Part shown: positions 1 to 12,600 of the stretch, piece by piece
Layout of the letters: each line of letters begins with the position of its first letter
Numbering within the stretch: the stretch's first letter is position 1
Source: Anisakis pegreffii
Lineage: Eukaryota; Nematoda; Chromadorea; Rhabditida; Anisakidae
DNA: 64,000 bases
NCBI GenBank assembly: GCA_035041965.1
Contig: JAPYMA010000169.1
Location: 62,001-126,000 of the forward strand
Direction: 5' to 3'
Notes under the pieces: model-generated
Told to the model about the DNA's origin: nothing
Databases searched by the model: none
Seen by the model: only the letters and a program-made list of their open reading frames with translations
Made by a program: the position numbers and the translations under genes

Positions 1-1028
1 GAATTTTTGGAAGCCACTGACACTCATTCCTTAAACCATGCGATTCTTGTCACTAAAAGTACAATCGAACAGTCTCGTGAGAAATTACCTGATTGTATTT
101 CTTGCATAGTTATTTAGGGATTACAAGGCAGTTGCTATGCACTGCTGGTTTTTGATCATGAATTTGGTTGAAACTTTCATTCAGCATACTCACAATTTTT
201 TTCCCTGTCATCAAAAAATTCTTATATAAAATCGCATGATATTGTGTGCAATCAAAAGATAAGAACAGAGTGCAAGAAATACAAATTTCTCACGTAGCTA
301 ATTAAGTCTATGCAAGCAATCGCTAGTAGCGTAACTCCTCTTCTAGGAAACAAGTGAAACGAAGTATCTGGCCAATGAACGCCGTGCGTAGGCCTTTTAG
401 GCACAACACGAAAGGAGTGTTGACGCGACCGATGAACCTGAAAATTGCTTAGAATTCAGTTGCAGAATTAGGAATGCAAATCGGTTCCAATCAGTGAGAT
501 GCCGTTCTTAAAAAAAAAATTGTATAGGGGAAAGAAACAACTGCATTTGATATTAATTTGGAAGAAATTGTTAAGTGGAGAGAGAATTTTCATTCCACAA
601 CCATATTTGAAGAACGTTTTTCTGCAAATGCTAGCTAAATAATAGTGAGAGAAGGTGCTATCAAATTTGGAGTTGTTCAGTTGAATTAGCTTGAAACTTT
701 TCACTGATTTTCACGATGGTGAATCTTTGACAGCACATTGAGGTTATACTCGAAAGGAAACATTCTTACCACAACTCGACTCACAACCGGATGAGTAGTA
801 ACGATAGCCTGAAATCAACTGATAAGAAAGTAGAATCAAAAGATAATGCTAATTGATCATCCACAACAGGAGTACTGAGAAATGGCAGATAGTTTGCACA
901 CACTTAACAACTGAATCACCACTGATTTTGTTTTTAAATTCGCTCGGATTACTGATCGAAATTCAACTGCACATTCATAACGCTTCATCTAAAATCACTG
1001 GAAAACGATATCCTTCAAAAGACATTTC
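1..1028. other. No gene recognised
   Basis: No exon with a convincing splice context or protein similarity was found on either strand. The stretch is AT-rich and probably represents the 3' flank of the repeat-coding exon that ends at 1029 on the - strand. Short open frames here have no recognisable composition or motif. Confidence 0.5.
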
Positions 1029-1378
1029 TCACAGACCTGACGATGGCTGCGAATACTGGGCCATCGGTTGAGAATAGCGCATAGAAGGTTGCGAGTATTG
1101 TACGGAAGGCTGGGAGTACGCTACTGCGGGCTGAGAATATTGTGCTGCGGGTTGTGAGTATTGAACAGCTGGTTGAGAGTACTGTACGGAGGGCTGGGAA
1201 TACTGCACAGCTGGTTGAGAGTATTGTACGGAAGTTCGCGAGTACTGCATGCCGGTCGGTTGCAGGTATGTTGCTGATGACCGGACGGATGGCTGTGAAT
1301 ACTGAACGGATGGCTGTGAATACTGAACGGATGGCTGTGAATACTGAACGGATGGCTGCGAATATTGTTGACCTTGCA
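1029..1378 (-). CDS. Terminal exon coding QYSQPSV heptad repeats
   Basis: The - strand frame reads about 115 residues made almost entirely of a seven-residue unit, QYSQPSV, with variants QYSQPAV, QYSQPSM and QYSRTSV. There are four units, a divergent break (around RSSATYLQPTGM), then about ten more, ending SSGL and TGA at 1029-1031. At DNA level this is a 21-bp tandem repeat. The exon probably begins at 1378, directly after a perfect nematode acceptor (TTTTCAG) in phase 1, so at least one upstream exon exists. I did not identify it. A short frame ending in a Gly/Tyr-rich, Cys-terminated tail at 1838-1905 (-), also after a TTTTCAG, may belong to the same or a neighbouring small gene. Composition suggests a low-complexity structural or extracellular protein. 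No function can be assigned. Confidence 0.55.
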
Positions 1379-3704
1379 CTGAAAATTGAAGGTGGAAGTT
1401 GGGCTTAAAGATAGCGTGACATACAATTTATTGCGCACTCATTCGTCACTTCATCATGTGCAGATACTCTAATTCTATTCACTTAAAACTGCATTCGGAT
1501 GTAAACAGCTGATCGAGTATTGCAATCAAATACTATCAGTCAGTATGAACATACAGTAAGAAATTGACGGTAAACTATAGCCCATTGATCCGCCCAAAGA
1601 TGTCAAAGAACCGGGTCCTGAAAAATGCATTACCATAAGATCGAGATGAAGAACTGAGCACAAAAATATTTCTGAATTACCTTCATATCTCGTGTGGATT
1701 ACTCCATTCTAAATCCTAACCTCACTGTCTCTAGTATTTAATTCAATCACTTTACTGCATGTCACCAGAACAGATTTCAACAGTGACCAACAAATACGCG
1801 AAATTATAGATGCTCTTTTATGAATATTCAACAATTAACACAAACCATAGCTATACGATGGATAACCGCCAAATGATGAAGAACATCCGAAACTAAGACA
1901 GATCGTCTGAAAATTCAGTATAAAGCAGAGCATAACAAGCATCAACAAATCTGGAATTACTGAATCGTGTAAGAGATGATGAACGATAAAACGATGGCAA
2001 ACGAAACTAACTGTTGCAAAAGTTGGAGCACTGAAGCAACCAATCAGGAGTATCGCTACCAATACGCTACAAAATTTCCATTAAATCCAAGTAAAAGTTT
2101 GAGTAATAATTTGCCAAAAACTGTCAAATTTCTAAGATTTCCAGTGCTGATCGAATGCATCAAGCATCTGGTATATCATCCTCAAAGTTCACTATTTATC
2201 AGTATGTTTGGCAGGCTATAAATAGGTGGTTGTGTTGATACAAAATGAAGTTGAGAAGTTGTGTTGAAGTGAACGGTGAAGGTTACAACAACGGTCTGTT
2301 GATGGGAATATTTCAAGACATTACCTTGAAGACATGATCTGCATTTGAATGGATTATGTTAGTGCCGATATGGAGGTTTCCGATTGAACAGGAGGTGGAT
2401 GGAAATGTGAATAGTGGTGAGAGTGAATTGCGCTGCCAATTTATAGAATTTTCAAGGAAGGCATATCTGTGATCAACTGAGGAGGTGTATCTACTTCATA
2501 TTTTTCTGTTCTATTTACCTCAACTCGTTGCTTCACCTCAGAATACGTGCGCAGAAAAACATCCAAACTCTCACAAAATTTTCATAAGATAGTAACGTTT
2601 GTTAGTTTTACGAACGTAACGCTTGATTGCAAAAAACTTCTAGGTAAACTTGCTGAAAGATTCAAATTAAAACTGGATCGCCGGCTGTTTTCCGTGCTGA
2701 AAAATCCAAAAAAAAAAATTCACTCAGCCCATCCAAAGTAAATTTTGCACACAGATTGCTTTCACTATAAAATCATAATTTTTACTTATTCACGTAATAT
2801 CGAGCACGACATCGACATAAATATCGACATAAATATACTGAGGAGTAAAATCTGCATGAGATACTGGATAATGAGTGGTATATTATTAAGATCTGTCTCT
2901 ACTCGGAAAGTTTATTCTCACTCGCTTCGTCAACGACACGAGTAAAAAAGTGGTGAAGTGTAATCGAAAAGAATAAGACTTGTTGGGTGCAAAAAAATAA
3001 CTGTAAACATAAAATTATTTAACTGTTCAGTTAAATTATTTAACAAAAAAGTAACTGTGAACATAAAATTATTTACCTGTACTTCACTTGCAAACAATTT
3101 TCGTTTCATTTCGTTTGCTCAAATCATGTTGATTCAGTTCAGTTGACAGAGTGCATAAATATCAAACGTCAATCTGATCGTAAAATAACAATAGTTTATT
3201 GCCAGTTATTTCAATGAAAGTTTTGAGAACAATGACTTCAGAAGCACCAACTCGTAATTGAAGCTGATGAGTAGAAATAATGATGCTGTTTGATGGAAAC
3301 AGTGATTATAATATTGCTATCATTAAAACGAATCAGGACAATAGTAGTGAATCGATTAGTTTTAAGGAGATTGATTCAGTCACCCATTTAGGCCATTGAA
3401 GGTAATGGGGGGATTGATTTGATGAGCGAAGAAATTGATCAGTGTTTCAGCGCTGGGTGCGCTTGACTCAAAATGCATCTAAACCACGGTTCTAAGATAA
3501 TAATGTGGTTGGACTTCAACAACTTGTCATGAGCACTGAGAGTCATTTAATCTTATACTGGAATCTTCATTATTTACGTTCATCTTAGTTTCTGATAACT
3601 TTTGGTTTTATTATTTCAACTATTGTCATGCCTTTGAGACTTTCAATTTCAATAATTATTAAATGAGAATCATTGATGAATTAACGTCATCACATTGATT
3701 AAAG
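1379..3704. other. Largely non-coding; possible small exons unresolved
   Basis: No conserved gene seen. A TATA-like element (CTATAAATAGG, about 2216-2226, + strand) lies some 20 bases before an ATG at 2245 that opens only a short frame. The - strand piece at 1838-1905 ends in FGCSSSFGGYPSYSYGLC and a stop, and follows an accept-like TTTTCAG. These could be ends of small secreted-protein genes, but no complete model could be built. Confidence 0.35.
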
Positions 3705-3884
3705 TTATAATGTAATTATATTTCTGGCATGACCACTGACATTAACCTCATTAATACCATATTGATCATCTGTTTCACGAATTTCTTCTCTCACTGCCAT
3801 TGTGGAAGCAGCAGCATTAGAATTATCATAAGCACAGCAGTGATCATTGACATCGTATTCGCATAGAGCGTTGCAGACACAGTT
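3705..3884 (-). CDS. Cys-rich terminal exon of an unknown protein
   Basis: A 60-codon open frame on the - strand ends in TAA at 3705-3707 and starts just after a usable acceptor (GCATTCAG) at 3885. It reads NCVCNALCEYDVNDHCCAYD and continues with a polar tail (about 39 residues, rich in Glu, Asp, Asn) ending ARNIITL. Five cysteines fall within the first 17 residues, including a CC pair. Exon length, composition and splice context look coding. The frame upstream of 3884 is closed by a stop, so earlier exons must exist between about 3.9 and 5.2 kb; I could not identify them. A TATA-like CTATATAAGGGGCC on the - strand near 4273-4286 followed by a short ATG frame (MNQSNELSPVYLYKP) is a possible 5' end. 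Family not recognised. Confidence 0.5.
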   Translation of the reverse strand, partial: NCVCNALCEYDVNDHCCAYDNSNAAASTMAVREEIRETDDQYGINEVNVSGHARNIITL

Positions 3885-5216
3885 CTGAATGCTTTCTTTG
3901 GCTTTTCAATCCTACAGAAGTATACAATGGATAGCTATATTGGATTCATTAAATTTCGGTTATGGAAAAGTGTCAGTCAAAGACAATGAGATAGAATTTG
4001 CGGAAAAAAGTGCACCTTGTTTATGCTCACGAGCTCGAGTAAATTAAAATTGACGTATTGAATAATGAAACAGTTTCGTTTTACCACACGAGTGGTCGTT
4101 GGCATTCAAATTTAGTGGTGTTTCCGTAGCAATAACTGATTCGGTATTTCAGATGTTAGCAAGAACGACAGGCTTATACAGATAAACTGGGCTCAATTCG
4201 TTGCTCTGATTCATGCTGAATTCTTTGTTTAGGCCACATTTGCGACGTTTTGCTTACTGCATTGCTATCGACTGGCCCCTTATATAGAATTTTGATGGCA
4301 ACTTTTCAACGTGCTCAACTCATTACTCATGCTCATAGATTTCAGATTTACTCACGTGGTGGCTAACATGAGCAGATCAGAATTTTTGCGCAGATTCCGC
4401 TAGTATACTTTGAACTCCCCATTACTGATCAGAATGGCCAAGAAAGTTAAATGAATCCTTTTCAATTTATTGTAGAAATGTAACATCAAGCACATTTGAT
4501 ATTGTTTTCTTAAATTCTTTTTTTATAACGTCCAAAAATGCCATCATAACAATACACACATATTAATTCTTAGCAGATCAATCATACGTACAATCGCGAG
4601 TTTCAAGAACTCGAATGAATTCGCAGTATTTTTGTACTAAAATCTGATCGTTTCTCGATATTTGAGGCTCACAGTTTCCGTACATCATTCTAGATCTAGT
4701 TTCACGTATCTCGTGCTCTCTTATTCATTCAAAAGAATGTCGTTATGAGCATCATACGACAAATTTGAAATGGTTATGTGCTGTGATGACATTAACTTGG
4801 GCAGTCTCAAATCAATTGGGAATGAAAATGTAATATGCTAAAATGTTTCTAAACTCGCTTTAATGCATTTGTAACATGGAAATTGCACAAAAATATTTAA
4901 TTCTTTGGAACGGATTAATACAATTACAAGATAGATACTGTTTCTCATGTGTATATGTATATTATAGTACATAATATCTGGGTAAATGTAATCAATCCAG
5001 TGGAGAGCAAGAACATCAGCATTGAGAGTTTGTCATAAATCGTATTGGTGCATCCAGTTCAAGCGCTTTCTTACAGCATAGTCTTGAAGGTGTACGTTCG
5101 TATGATAGCTCATTGAATATGTAAAACATCATCCACAGAGAATATGTTAAAAGCACGCACTGAAGTTCTTAATTAATCTTTCATGACTCTCTCAAGACTA
5201 ATATTATCGAAGAATC
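3885..5216. other. No gene recognised; possible 5' region of the Cys-rich gene
   Basis: Besides the TATA-like element near 4273-4286 (- strand) and a short ATG frame after it, nothing on either strand resembles a conserved protein or an RNA gene. The stretch is very AT-rich. Confidence 0.4.
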
Positions 5217-5798
5217 TTATTGAGGAGGAGGAGCTATGCCGAAAAATGGTGCGTCCATGGTTTGCACATCCTTAATTCTTGCCTCATTCGTATGTTTGTC
5301 ACCAGCATAAATTGGCACATAACCAGGTTGTCCTGGTGGAAACACGTCGGATGTCTGAGGATTGACTGCTTGCACTGGACTAGTCTTATTCAGGGCTTGA
5401 ACGTTCTCAGGTTGTTGCGGTGAATTGACAACGGCGCTGCCTTGATTGACCTCCGAAGCACTGTTGTGATATGGTAGCATATTCACGGATGCTGACTGTA
5501 CCTGGGATTGAGGTTGGTTTATGGTTGCGACGCGCTCATAAGGCGCACTGTTGTAGGGCAGAATTTGTTGGGGTGCCTGTGCTTGAGTTTGTTCAGAAAC
5601 ACTCTGATACGGTATGCTGGCAAGTGGTAATGGCTGCGGGGCGAGTGCTGGATTGCTTGAAGTGATCGACGAGTCATTCCACGTGTGATAGAATTTATTG
5701 TTGGCTGCGAGTTGTTGTGGTGGTTGATTCTGTTGATGAGCTTTCATATCTGAATTGAGAATGTCAAATTGACAGTCTTTATTTTTATTGACAGTCAT
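5217..5798 (-). CDS. Pro/Gln-rich low-complexity protein (likely terminal exon)
   Basis: A 193-codon - strand open frame, by far the longest in this region, ends APFFGIAPPPQ and TAA at 5217-5219. It is rich in Gln, Pro, Asn, Ser and Ala with no Cys after its first dozen residues and no signal peptide or membrane segment. It contains loose repeats around LPYNSAPYE and MLPYHNSASE. An in-frame ATG sits at 5796-5798 and an upstream in-frame stop is close, so it could be a one-exon gene. Alternatively the exon starts after an acceptor-like TCTCAATTCAG near 5745 and the true N-terminus lies in an upstream exon. The composition resembles disordered regions of nuclear or extracellular nematode proteins; no domain recognised. 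Confidence 0.45.
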   Translation of the reverse strand: MTVNKNKDCQFDILNSDMKAHQQNQPPQQLAANNKFYHTWNDSSITSSNPALAPQPLPLASIPYQSVSEQTQAQAPQQILPYNSAPYERVATINQPQSQVQSASVNMLPYHNSASEVNQGSAVVNSPQQPENVQALNKTSPVQAVNPQTSDVFPPGQPGYVPIYAGDKHTNEARIKDVQTMDAPFFGIAPPPQ

Positions 5799-8700
5799 GG
5801 AGCAAGTTGATGCTATTTAAGAACATAACTTTAGAGAAGCGACATTGCCCTAAAGAACAGATGAGAAGCAAAGCGTGTGAAGAGTATGACTAAAAGTTGT
5901 TGTCTACAGATCGTTCCTAATCGTAGTCATAGGAGCGGATCTCTCCAATGATATAGAATATCATATGCGGTGTCTGCTCTCGTGATAGCGGTTGGAACCT
6001 TACGATACATCGAGAAACTCGTCTAATGATATGTTACTCTAAGATCACTTTATTCGGGTCTTCGAATCATACATCTTGAGATAGAGGAATGCATTTTAGA
6101 ATAAAATTGTCGTTTTGAAACATTCAAATCACCTGATGATGAAATTATATTCGCATCTGACGGACACTCATAGTATGGGCATGCTCCCTGAAACTATTAC
6201 CTCTGTACTTCGCTGATTAATCACGAAATTAACAACGTAGAACATGAAAATAAAGATCGAAATTTGTTTGGATCGTCGTTGGAGCGATGAAGCAAGAAAA
6301 AAATTGAGGATTTTGTTTGATGATTAGCACGCATAACAGACATCCATGCTGGGACAATTCCCGAAATATCAACTTTTCTCTCTTAAACCATCCTGTAAGC
6401 TAGCGACATTTGATTTTCTGATTATAGTTTTTCACACGATATCAAAATCCAAATATCAGGATACTTAAGACCTTATTTAAGGTGGCTATGAGAACAAGTG
6501 TTTTTGAAACTTTTATCTCTAGACAATGTGACATTTGATAACTGAAGTAAAATGGATGACTTTTACTTAACAATAAATAAGCAACAATTTATCACATTTT
6601 CCTCTGAGACTCAATGATAAATGTTCAAATATTCAATAGTGAATATATGATACTACTACATTTACCTGTGAGAAAAATGGAACATTGAAGAGTGCTACGA
6701 GAAGAATCCTGAAAGAAATGCAGTTCAGTGAACTTGATTCTCAACATTTTCCATTTCCAGAGAGGTTAGTGGAAAGATGTTAACTGGTAAGAAGGTTGAA
6801 TTGGCTTGAGCCCGAACTTTGCCTTAGGCCAAAATACCGAATGGCCTTAGCCTTGCGCTTAAACCTGTGCTCAGTCGATGAATACTCTTCCATTCAATAG
6901 CATTCGATGTTGTTCCAATCCCAGTTTTGAGACTTTTCAGAGGGCACTTCTAGAGCATACATTGCTTCTATCATATTCCCCAATCATCTTTCGGTGAGTG
7001 ATTCATAGTGATGGTAATCGACTGAAGTTCGGTTGGTATATTCAACAAATTTCGATCGGAATTGCAAGATTTGGATCCCGACTAAAGAATTTCGAAATTC
7101 GGTCGGAATACCGAATCTCAGAATGTTGAAACTTCGCTCAGATGCCATTGTTGCTGTAAACGATATGAAGTTGCATAATCGCGAAATATCGCTTCGTAAT
7201 AGAACGAGAACACTTCTGATGACCAAATTCATTCCGTTGCGCGATTCCCAAAAAGTGTTACAATTCATCAGCTGGCTAACGGACAAACGCATACGGATTC
7301 GAATTCGTAAGCGCTTGCATTGAATAGGTTGACACCCGCTCAATTGCTTCATTTCCATCAACATGGCTAAATCTAGGACCGAGACTTTTCCACAATTGGC
7401 GGAAATAAACTAGGAGTGGTAAACGACCGAATTTTAGTCGACTGAAGTTCGATTCAGAGAAATGCCAGTTTTTTGATAAGCAATGATGTTCGCTATTGAG
7501 AAGTGCAATTAGATTCCGCCAATTCTGACTGAACGAAATTTTTGTTCGGCTATGATCACTAGTGCGGGCTCGAGAATAGACTGCGCGATGAGGATAACGT
7601 ATAAAACGGAAACTTGTTATGAATATGGCACCTGCAACATGCCGTTCACAGAAAGCGATGATAGACAATCATGATAAGAGAAGTGAGTACCTGAGAAGCA
7701 TTCCGAACAGCAAACGATCGTGTTCAGTCGAAAACCACAGCACGATTCGATCTGATGATAGCAGGTGGATTTGTGTGACATCTTATAGAGATGTTGGAAT
7801 GAGGGTGGGTGTGCAATTTCAACCGGATGAGATATGCTTCAGCCAAACTCATATTTGCTCAGTGCTTCGAAAACAATCAGGAATGCACATGAAGCGTCAT
7901 CACCACAAATCTTACTCATCAGAATGTCATGCAATTTTTCATTTCTTTGATACACCTCCACATTCATTGTTGATCTTCATTGTCTTTGAACATGTGTTTC
8001 GGTGCTCGTTTACAGTGCATCCATTCAGTTCTTCAATCTTTTTTAGTAGGGGTGCAAGAAGTTGATGTCTGATTCTTCATCACCCGGTCTTCATCAATTG
8101 ATGCTTCGTTTTCGTTGAGCGAATGATCATGCCGTTGAAAAAATGTGTGTTCAACAAATTCGACACATCTATTTGAGCATCTTATCATTCTCTCACTATC
8201 ACTTGACATACTTTGCATTCTTGAACACCGAAAAAAACTGTCAATTCAGAAGTAGATGAAAACAAAGCTGCACAAAAAGATACAGCAAGCAGTCACATGA
8301 GCTCGCATTCAAATTCTTTGAATCAGTGTGTTAAATTCGAGTATTTACAGACATATGCTCTAGTTTCATTTATCTATAATACTGAACGATGCAAAAGTGG
8401 ATGTGAAACTTTGTTTTTCTGCAATCGTCGGAAAAGCCTTTGGTTCATGGATTTATGTTGAAGTGCTACTGTACATGATATATCAGTCAACAGCTACATA
8501 ATGACATGATGCCATTCCATTTTTAGATGCACCTTTCGTTGTCGTTCGCAGTTGTTCATGCACCAGATTGTGACATGGGTATTTTTACTAATAAAATCAA
8601 ATGAAAAGGATACATTCATCTTGTTAAATCGATCAGCAGTTTACTTCTTGAAACTAGAACGTTTAATAAATGCATTCAATATTCCAGTTCAAGATCGACG

Positions 8701-9624
8701 CTGGTGGTAAATCTTGAAAGAGTTTCAATAATACCAACACAAATAAACTGAAAAATGCATATATAAACATACAAGCAAAACACAACCTTGAATAACTCAT
8801 AATGTAACGAATGAATAATGATATGATTAAGCAATAATGAATCATAGACGAATTAACTGCTGTGGCAGACTGACTTTTTTTTGTACTTAATGTGATGATT
8901 ATGATGTAGCTAAGCGATCTGGTTTTGGATAGCCCGAGAATGCTTACTCACAGGATACTCCATTTCAGGTAAACATTCACATGTTCCAATATCTCTCTTG
9001 ATGTGACCAAGGAGAGTGGACAATGCGCTTCAGAAGCGTGATATGTGTTCGTTGGGGAAATACAGTTCGTTCACGAAATCCAGCAATGTTTTTTTTATCT
9101 TACTGCCCGGTATGAATGCATTGGAGCAGTGCTCAACGGAAAAAAAATGAAATGAGTGCGACAATAGCAGTCATCACACCATGCAAATGCTCAACCCTTA
9201 ATTGGCTAGCATCCCGCCGATCGGGTAATCTATTAATAATAGTTTCCACCTAAATATTGTTCCTTTTTAGAACACATAGGAGCAACGAGGAGATACTGGT
9301 TGCATTCTAGAATGGCTGAGCAGTTTAGGTGAAATTGGATAGCAACGCGCTGTGACACTGATTTCTTTATCTCTCTATTTCCGTGAATTATGCAACAAGA
9401 TAGAGGCTCGTTCCTTAAAAATTTTGTTTCTGTTAAAATTTCTCCGATACGACCACTTTTTAATGACTAATGAAGTTCGCACTGCGGCCACAAAAAAAAT
9501 GAATTCCATCTGATTCCGAGCGAAATGATCAGATTTTGTTCGGAAAAGTTGAGATTCGAAAACGTGAAAGTGCAGTGCGTAGCATTCGCAATCCACCTGT
9601 CTTTCGTTCGATCTAGTATTCTAT
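5799..9624. other. Intergenic, no gene recognised; contains a MITE
   Basis: Open frames at about 6984-8218 partly arise from the palindromic MITE at 7006-7150 and show no protein similarity. A further MITE-like scrap (TCGACTGAAGTTCG, about 7437-7450) lies 0.4 kb on. Nothing else in these 3.8 kb, on either strand, could be supported as a gene. The last few hundred bases before 9625 are likely the 3' flank of the FN1-like gene. Confidence 0.45.
7006..7150. mobile_element. MITE, palindromic family, copy 1 (degraded right end)
   Basis: Left end TAGTGATGGTAATCGACTGA and right end AGATGCCATTG match the terminal inverted repeats of two other copies at 15861-16034 and 32419-32679. Internal sequence (GAAATTCGGTCGGAATACCGAAT, seen as GAAATTCGGTCGGAAT then ACCGAAT) aligns with the copy at 32.4 kb. 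The element has no coding capacity. A TA dinucleotide at the left end fits the Tc1/mariner-type target site seen at the better copies. Confidence 0.65.
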
Positions 9625-12600
9625 CTATATAATGCTCGTGTAACGTCTAAAACGTGAAACTGGCGCGGCGGCGATGCATGCGTCCAATGAATTTGCAGTG
9701 CAATGAAAACGATGATAAAACGTCGTCTTGTCGATACGATAGCATCGATGCACGATTCCGTTCATCAACACATCACGACCCAACTCTATGAATAATCCAC
9801 CTTCATCCACACAACCTAAAAAATACTCCCAAAATGTTCACTTTGTCAAAACTAAGCAGTTATAAATATTTGACAAATTCCATCCGTGTCCATACTATAA
9901 ATCATTCCCTTAACCGTCGCAAGCTGACATTGTGACGCTTTTTATTGACAACTTATTACTGTTTGACCGTTAATTTCTGCCTTAAGAATCTGATCAGAAT
10001 TGTTCACTCATCACTTGTTTTTGGTTTTCTCTTGGTTCAAAAGTACCAAACCCACCAAGCACTTTGAGGCTTCCATCCGAAGTGCACTGATATCGTATGT
10101 GTTTCTCTGTCCATACTTGTCCTTCGTTGAAAATTTCGTCGCCTTTTTTACAGCCGATCACTGCAATAATATCATAAGAAAAGAAGGGCTTATTTGAAAG
10201 CTACAGTTTTCAAAAATCAATACTCCGATATCTAGTCGACCATCATCTCGACATTTCGTCAACCTTCGTTTCGTTCGAACTATAAGCAGAACCTAACTAA
10301 CAACGTGGCAACATACCTATGTGAATTATAAGCAAACAATATCTTTCGATTTCGAACAGGACTCGAAAATAACCGCATACTTTCGTTATTATTTGCTCGT
10401 TGTTGGATATGGCGACGCTCGCAAAAGTCTATTAGATAACTGTCTAAGTCGATGCAAGCAATCAGTGATTTATTACTAATTTCTCGTTGCTTCCACAAAA
10501 ATCAAATCTGAGTTCAGATCACAGCAAAATTATTCGTCAGTAATGGGAAGATACTGACTGACGCGAGACTGTTTTCAAACAAACAAGAAAATCATTCGAT
10601 CAATGAATAACTCACGAGTTACAATGTATCGAACTTTGCCCTCTGACATCAACTCACAGCTGTGACGATATTTGTCGATAACTCGCACCTCTCCCAAAGG
10701 CACTGTTTCATCGCTGTTTCTTATAAAACATCCTAATAACTTCATTCATCTCATTCACAATCTCTTCATTTCAACATAACATTACGGCGTTATTTTCATT
10801 TGATTGCTCAGAAGCGAAAGTCATGTATGAGGTGAAATTATCATATTATGTTCAACGATTACAACCCTTGCCAACTATCTTTTCTTTCAGTGACTAGTAG
10901 AAAGATATCTTGACCCTCCTAGCGATCATCAGTGGTTATGATTTCTACGTAATTATTTTAACTGAAATTCGATAAACAGATGAAGGTTAGTACAAACGTT
11001 TGGCTACAATCGCACGAAAACAATGTCTACGAATCAACGAAGCATTACACCGTTGTTTAATAAACATCTGAATATTAACAAATTCACCATATTCATGACA
11101 AATTGACAAATTCACTAACCAACAATCGAGATTCCATTATCCTGACAAACCAGTCTGAATGATCCATTTCTGAAGGTATCACCAACACTGTAATGGATAC
11201 CATTTTCATAGCAGGTTGCTTCTGAAAATGACAAAGCAATTCAGCGAGTTCATCATAAAAACTAATTTACACATGCCTCAGCCCGATAATCCCAATAGAG
11301 CCAAATCGAAAACCGCAACTAATGAATTACCTATCTGATTCCACATTATTGTGCAGCTACATAAAGACTCACTTACCTTGTTCATAAGTAACTGTATCGC
11401 CGTTTACATTGCACCTGTGTTTGATGCCATTACGAATGAATGTTCGACCTATGTGAACAACTGAGCTATCGTCAGCGACGCAAGCTAAATTCAATTGATT
11501 ACAACCTATTTTCACGAATCTTCTGCAGGAAAGTGTCATATTTCGATTCATAAACTATGTCATATATGCTCCTACCTCCATGATAACGCTCCAAAACGAA
11601 ATTATTTTGGTCTTACGAAACCGAATAAAGAGAAGCTCTGGTTGAATATTGTGTTATTTCAACACAAGCGAATAACAACAAACCAACCAATCACTTCCGA
11701 CGTTCCATTATCGCATTTGTAATGGAAATTTCCCTTGGTGAATGTCTGACCATGTTCGAAAATACCTAGCTTTGCGACGACGCATGGAAATGGAGGTTGT
11801 GGACCATTCTCCACTGAAACCATTGATATATTAAGATGTTGTTCTCATTCTAAGCAATTAATGTCTTCTAATTTCATCAGCAAATAATAAGATGTAATAA
11901 CAGTGTGCAACATTTTAAACTGGAATTATCATTTTCTTGAAGTTTTCCAAGCGGAATCCACAATGAAACTTCGTTTTCGATTTGAAGGGTCAATTTTTTG
12001 CAAATAACCATTAATATCCGGAAAATTATCGTTTTTCTGCAAGTTTTTCCATGAACCTCAAAATCTGACTTCTCATGTGAGCTCTCCGAGGGAGATTTTT
12101 AGGAGGACGAGATCATTGTTTGGCATGAAGGAACCTTTCTCAGTTGGGAGGGCTGAAAAAAATGTTGAATGTTAACGAATTGTGGTTGCTCGTGAGCTGA
12201 ACTCAAAAGACTGATAATTCGAGATGCCTGAGCGTGAATTGAGTTCCGGCTGGCCAGTACGCATATACTGATCACCCAAGTAGCTGATCGGGATAAACAA
12301 CTCACCGTTTCGCATGGGGAAACTTCGGTCGACACTTTTCCACTTTCCAAACTAGAAAAATACCGACAAAAGTTCTATTTACCCTGAACACCTCCCTGTG
12401 GAGTTAGGCTCTCACCTTGGATCACTTCAGCCATGCTGAACTGTCAATGCTTCAGCTCCATCCCATGTACAACTACAATTTGCAATTTGTTGACCTCGCC
12501 AATGAATGAAATTTAACACTTTTTATGGCACCCAAGAAATCGGCGTCTAAAGAAGAAATCGCTCGCTCTCACATTCAGCATTTCATTTACTCGCTTACAT

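Noticed and set aside
6984..8218. Cluster of open frames of 60-148 codons on both strands
   Set aside because: Several are produced by the palindromic MITE; none has splice context, biased composition or recognisable similarity.
12405..12440. Short - strand frame MAEVIQG before a GTGAGAG donor, inside intron 1 of the FN1-like gene
   Set aside because: Only seven codons, no partner exon found; could be chance.
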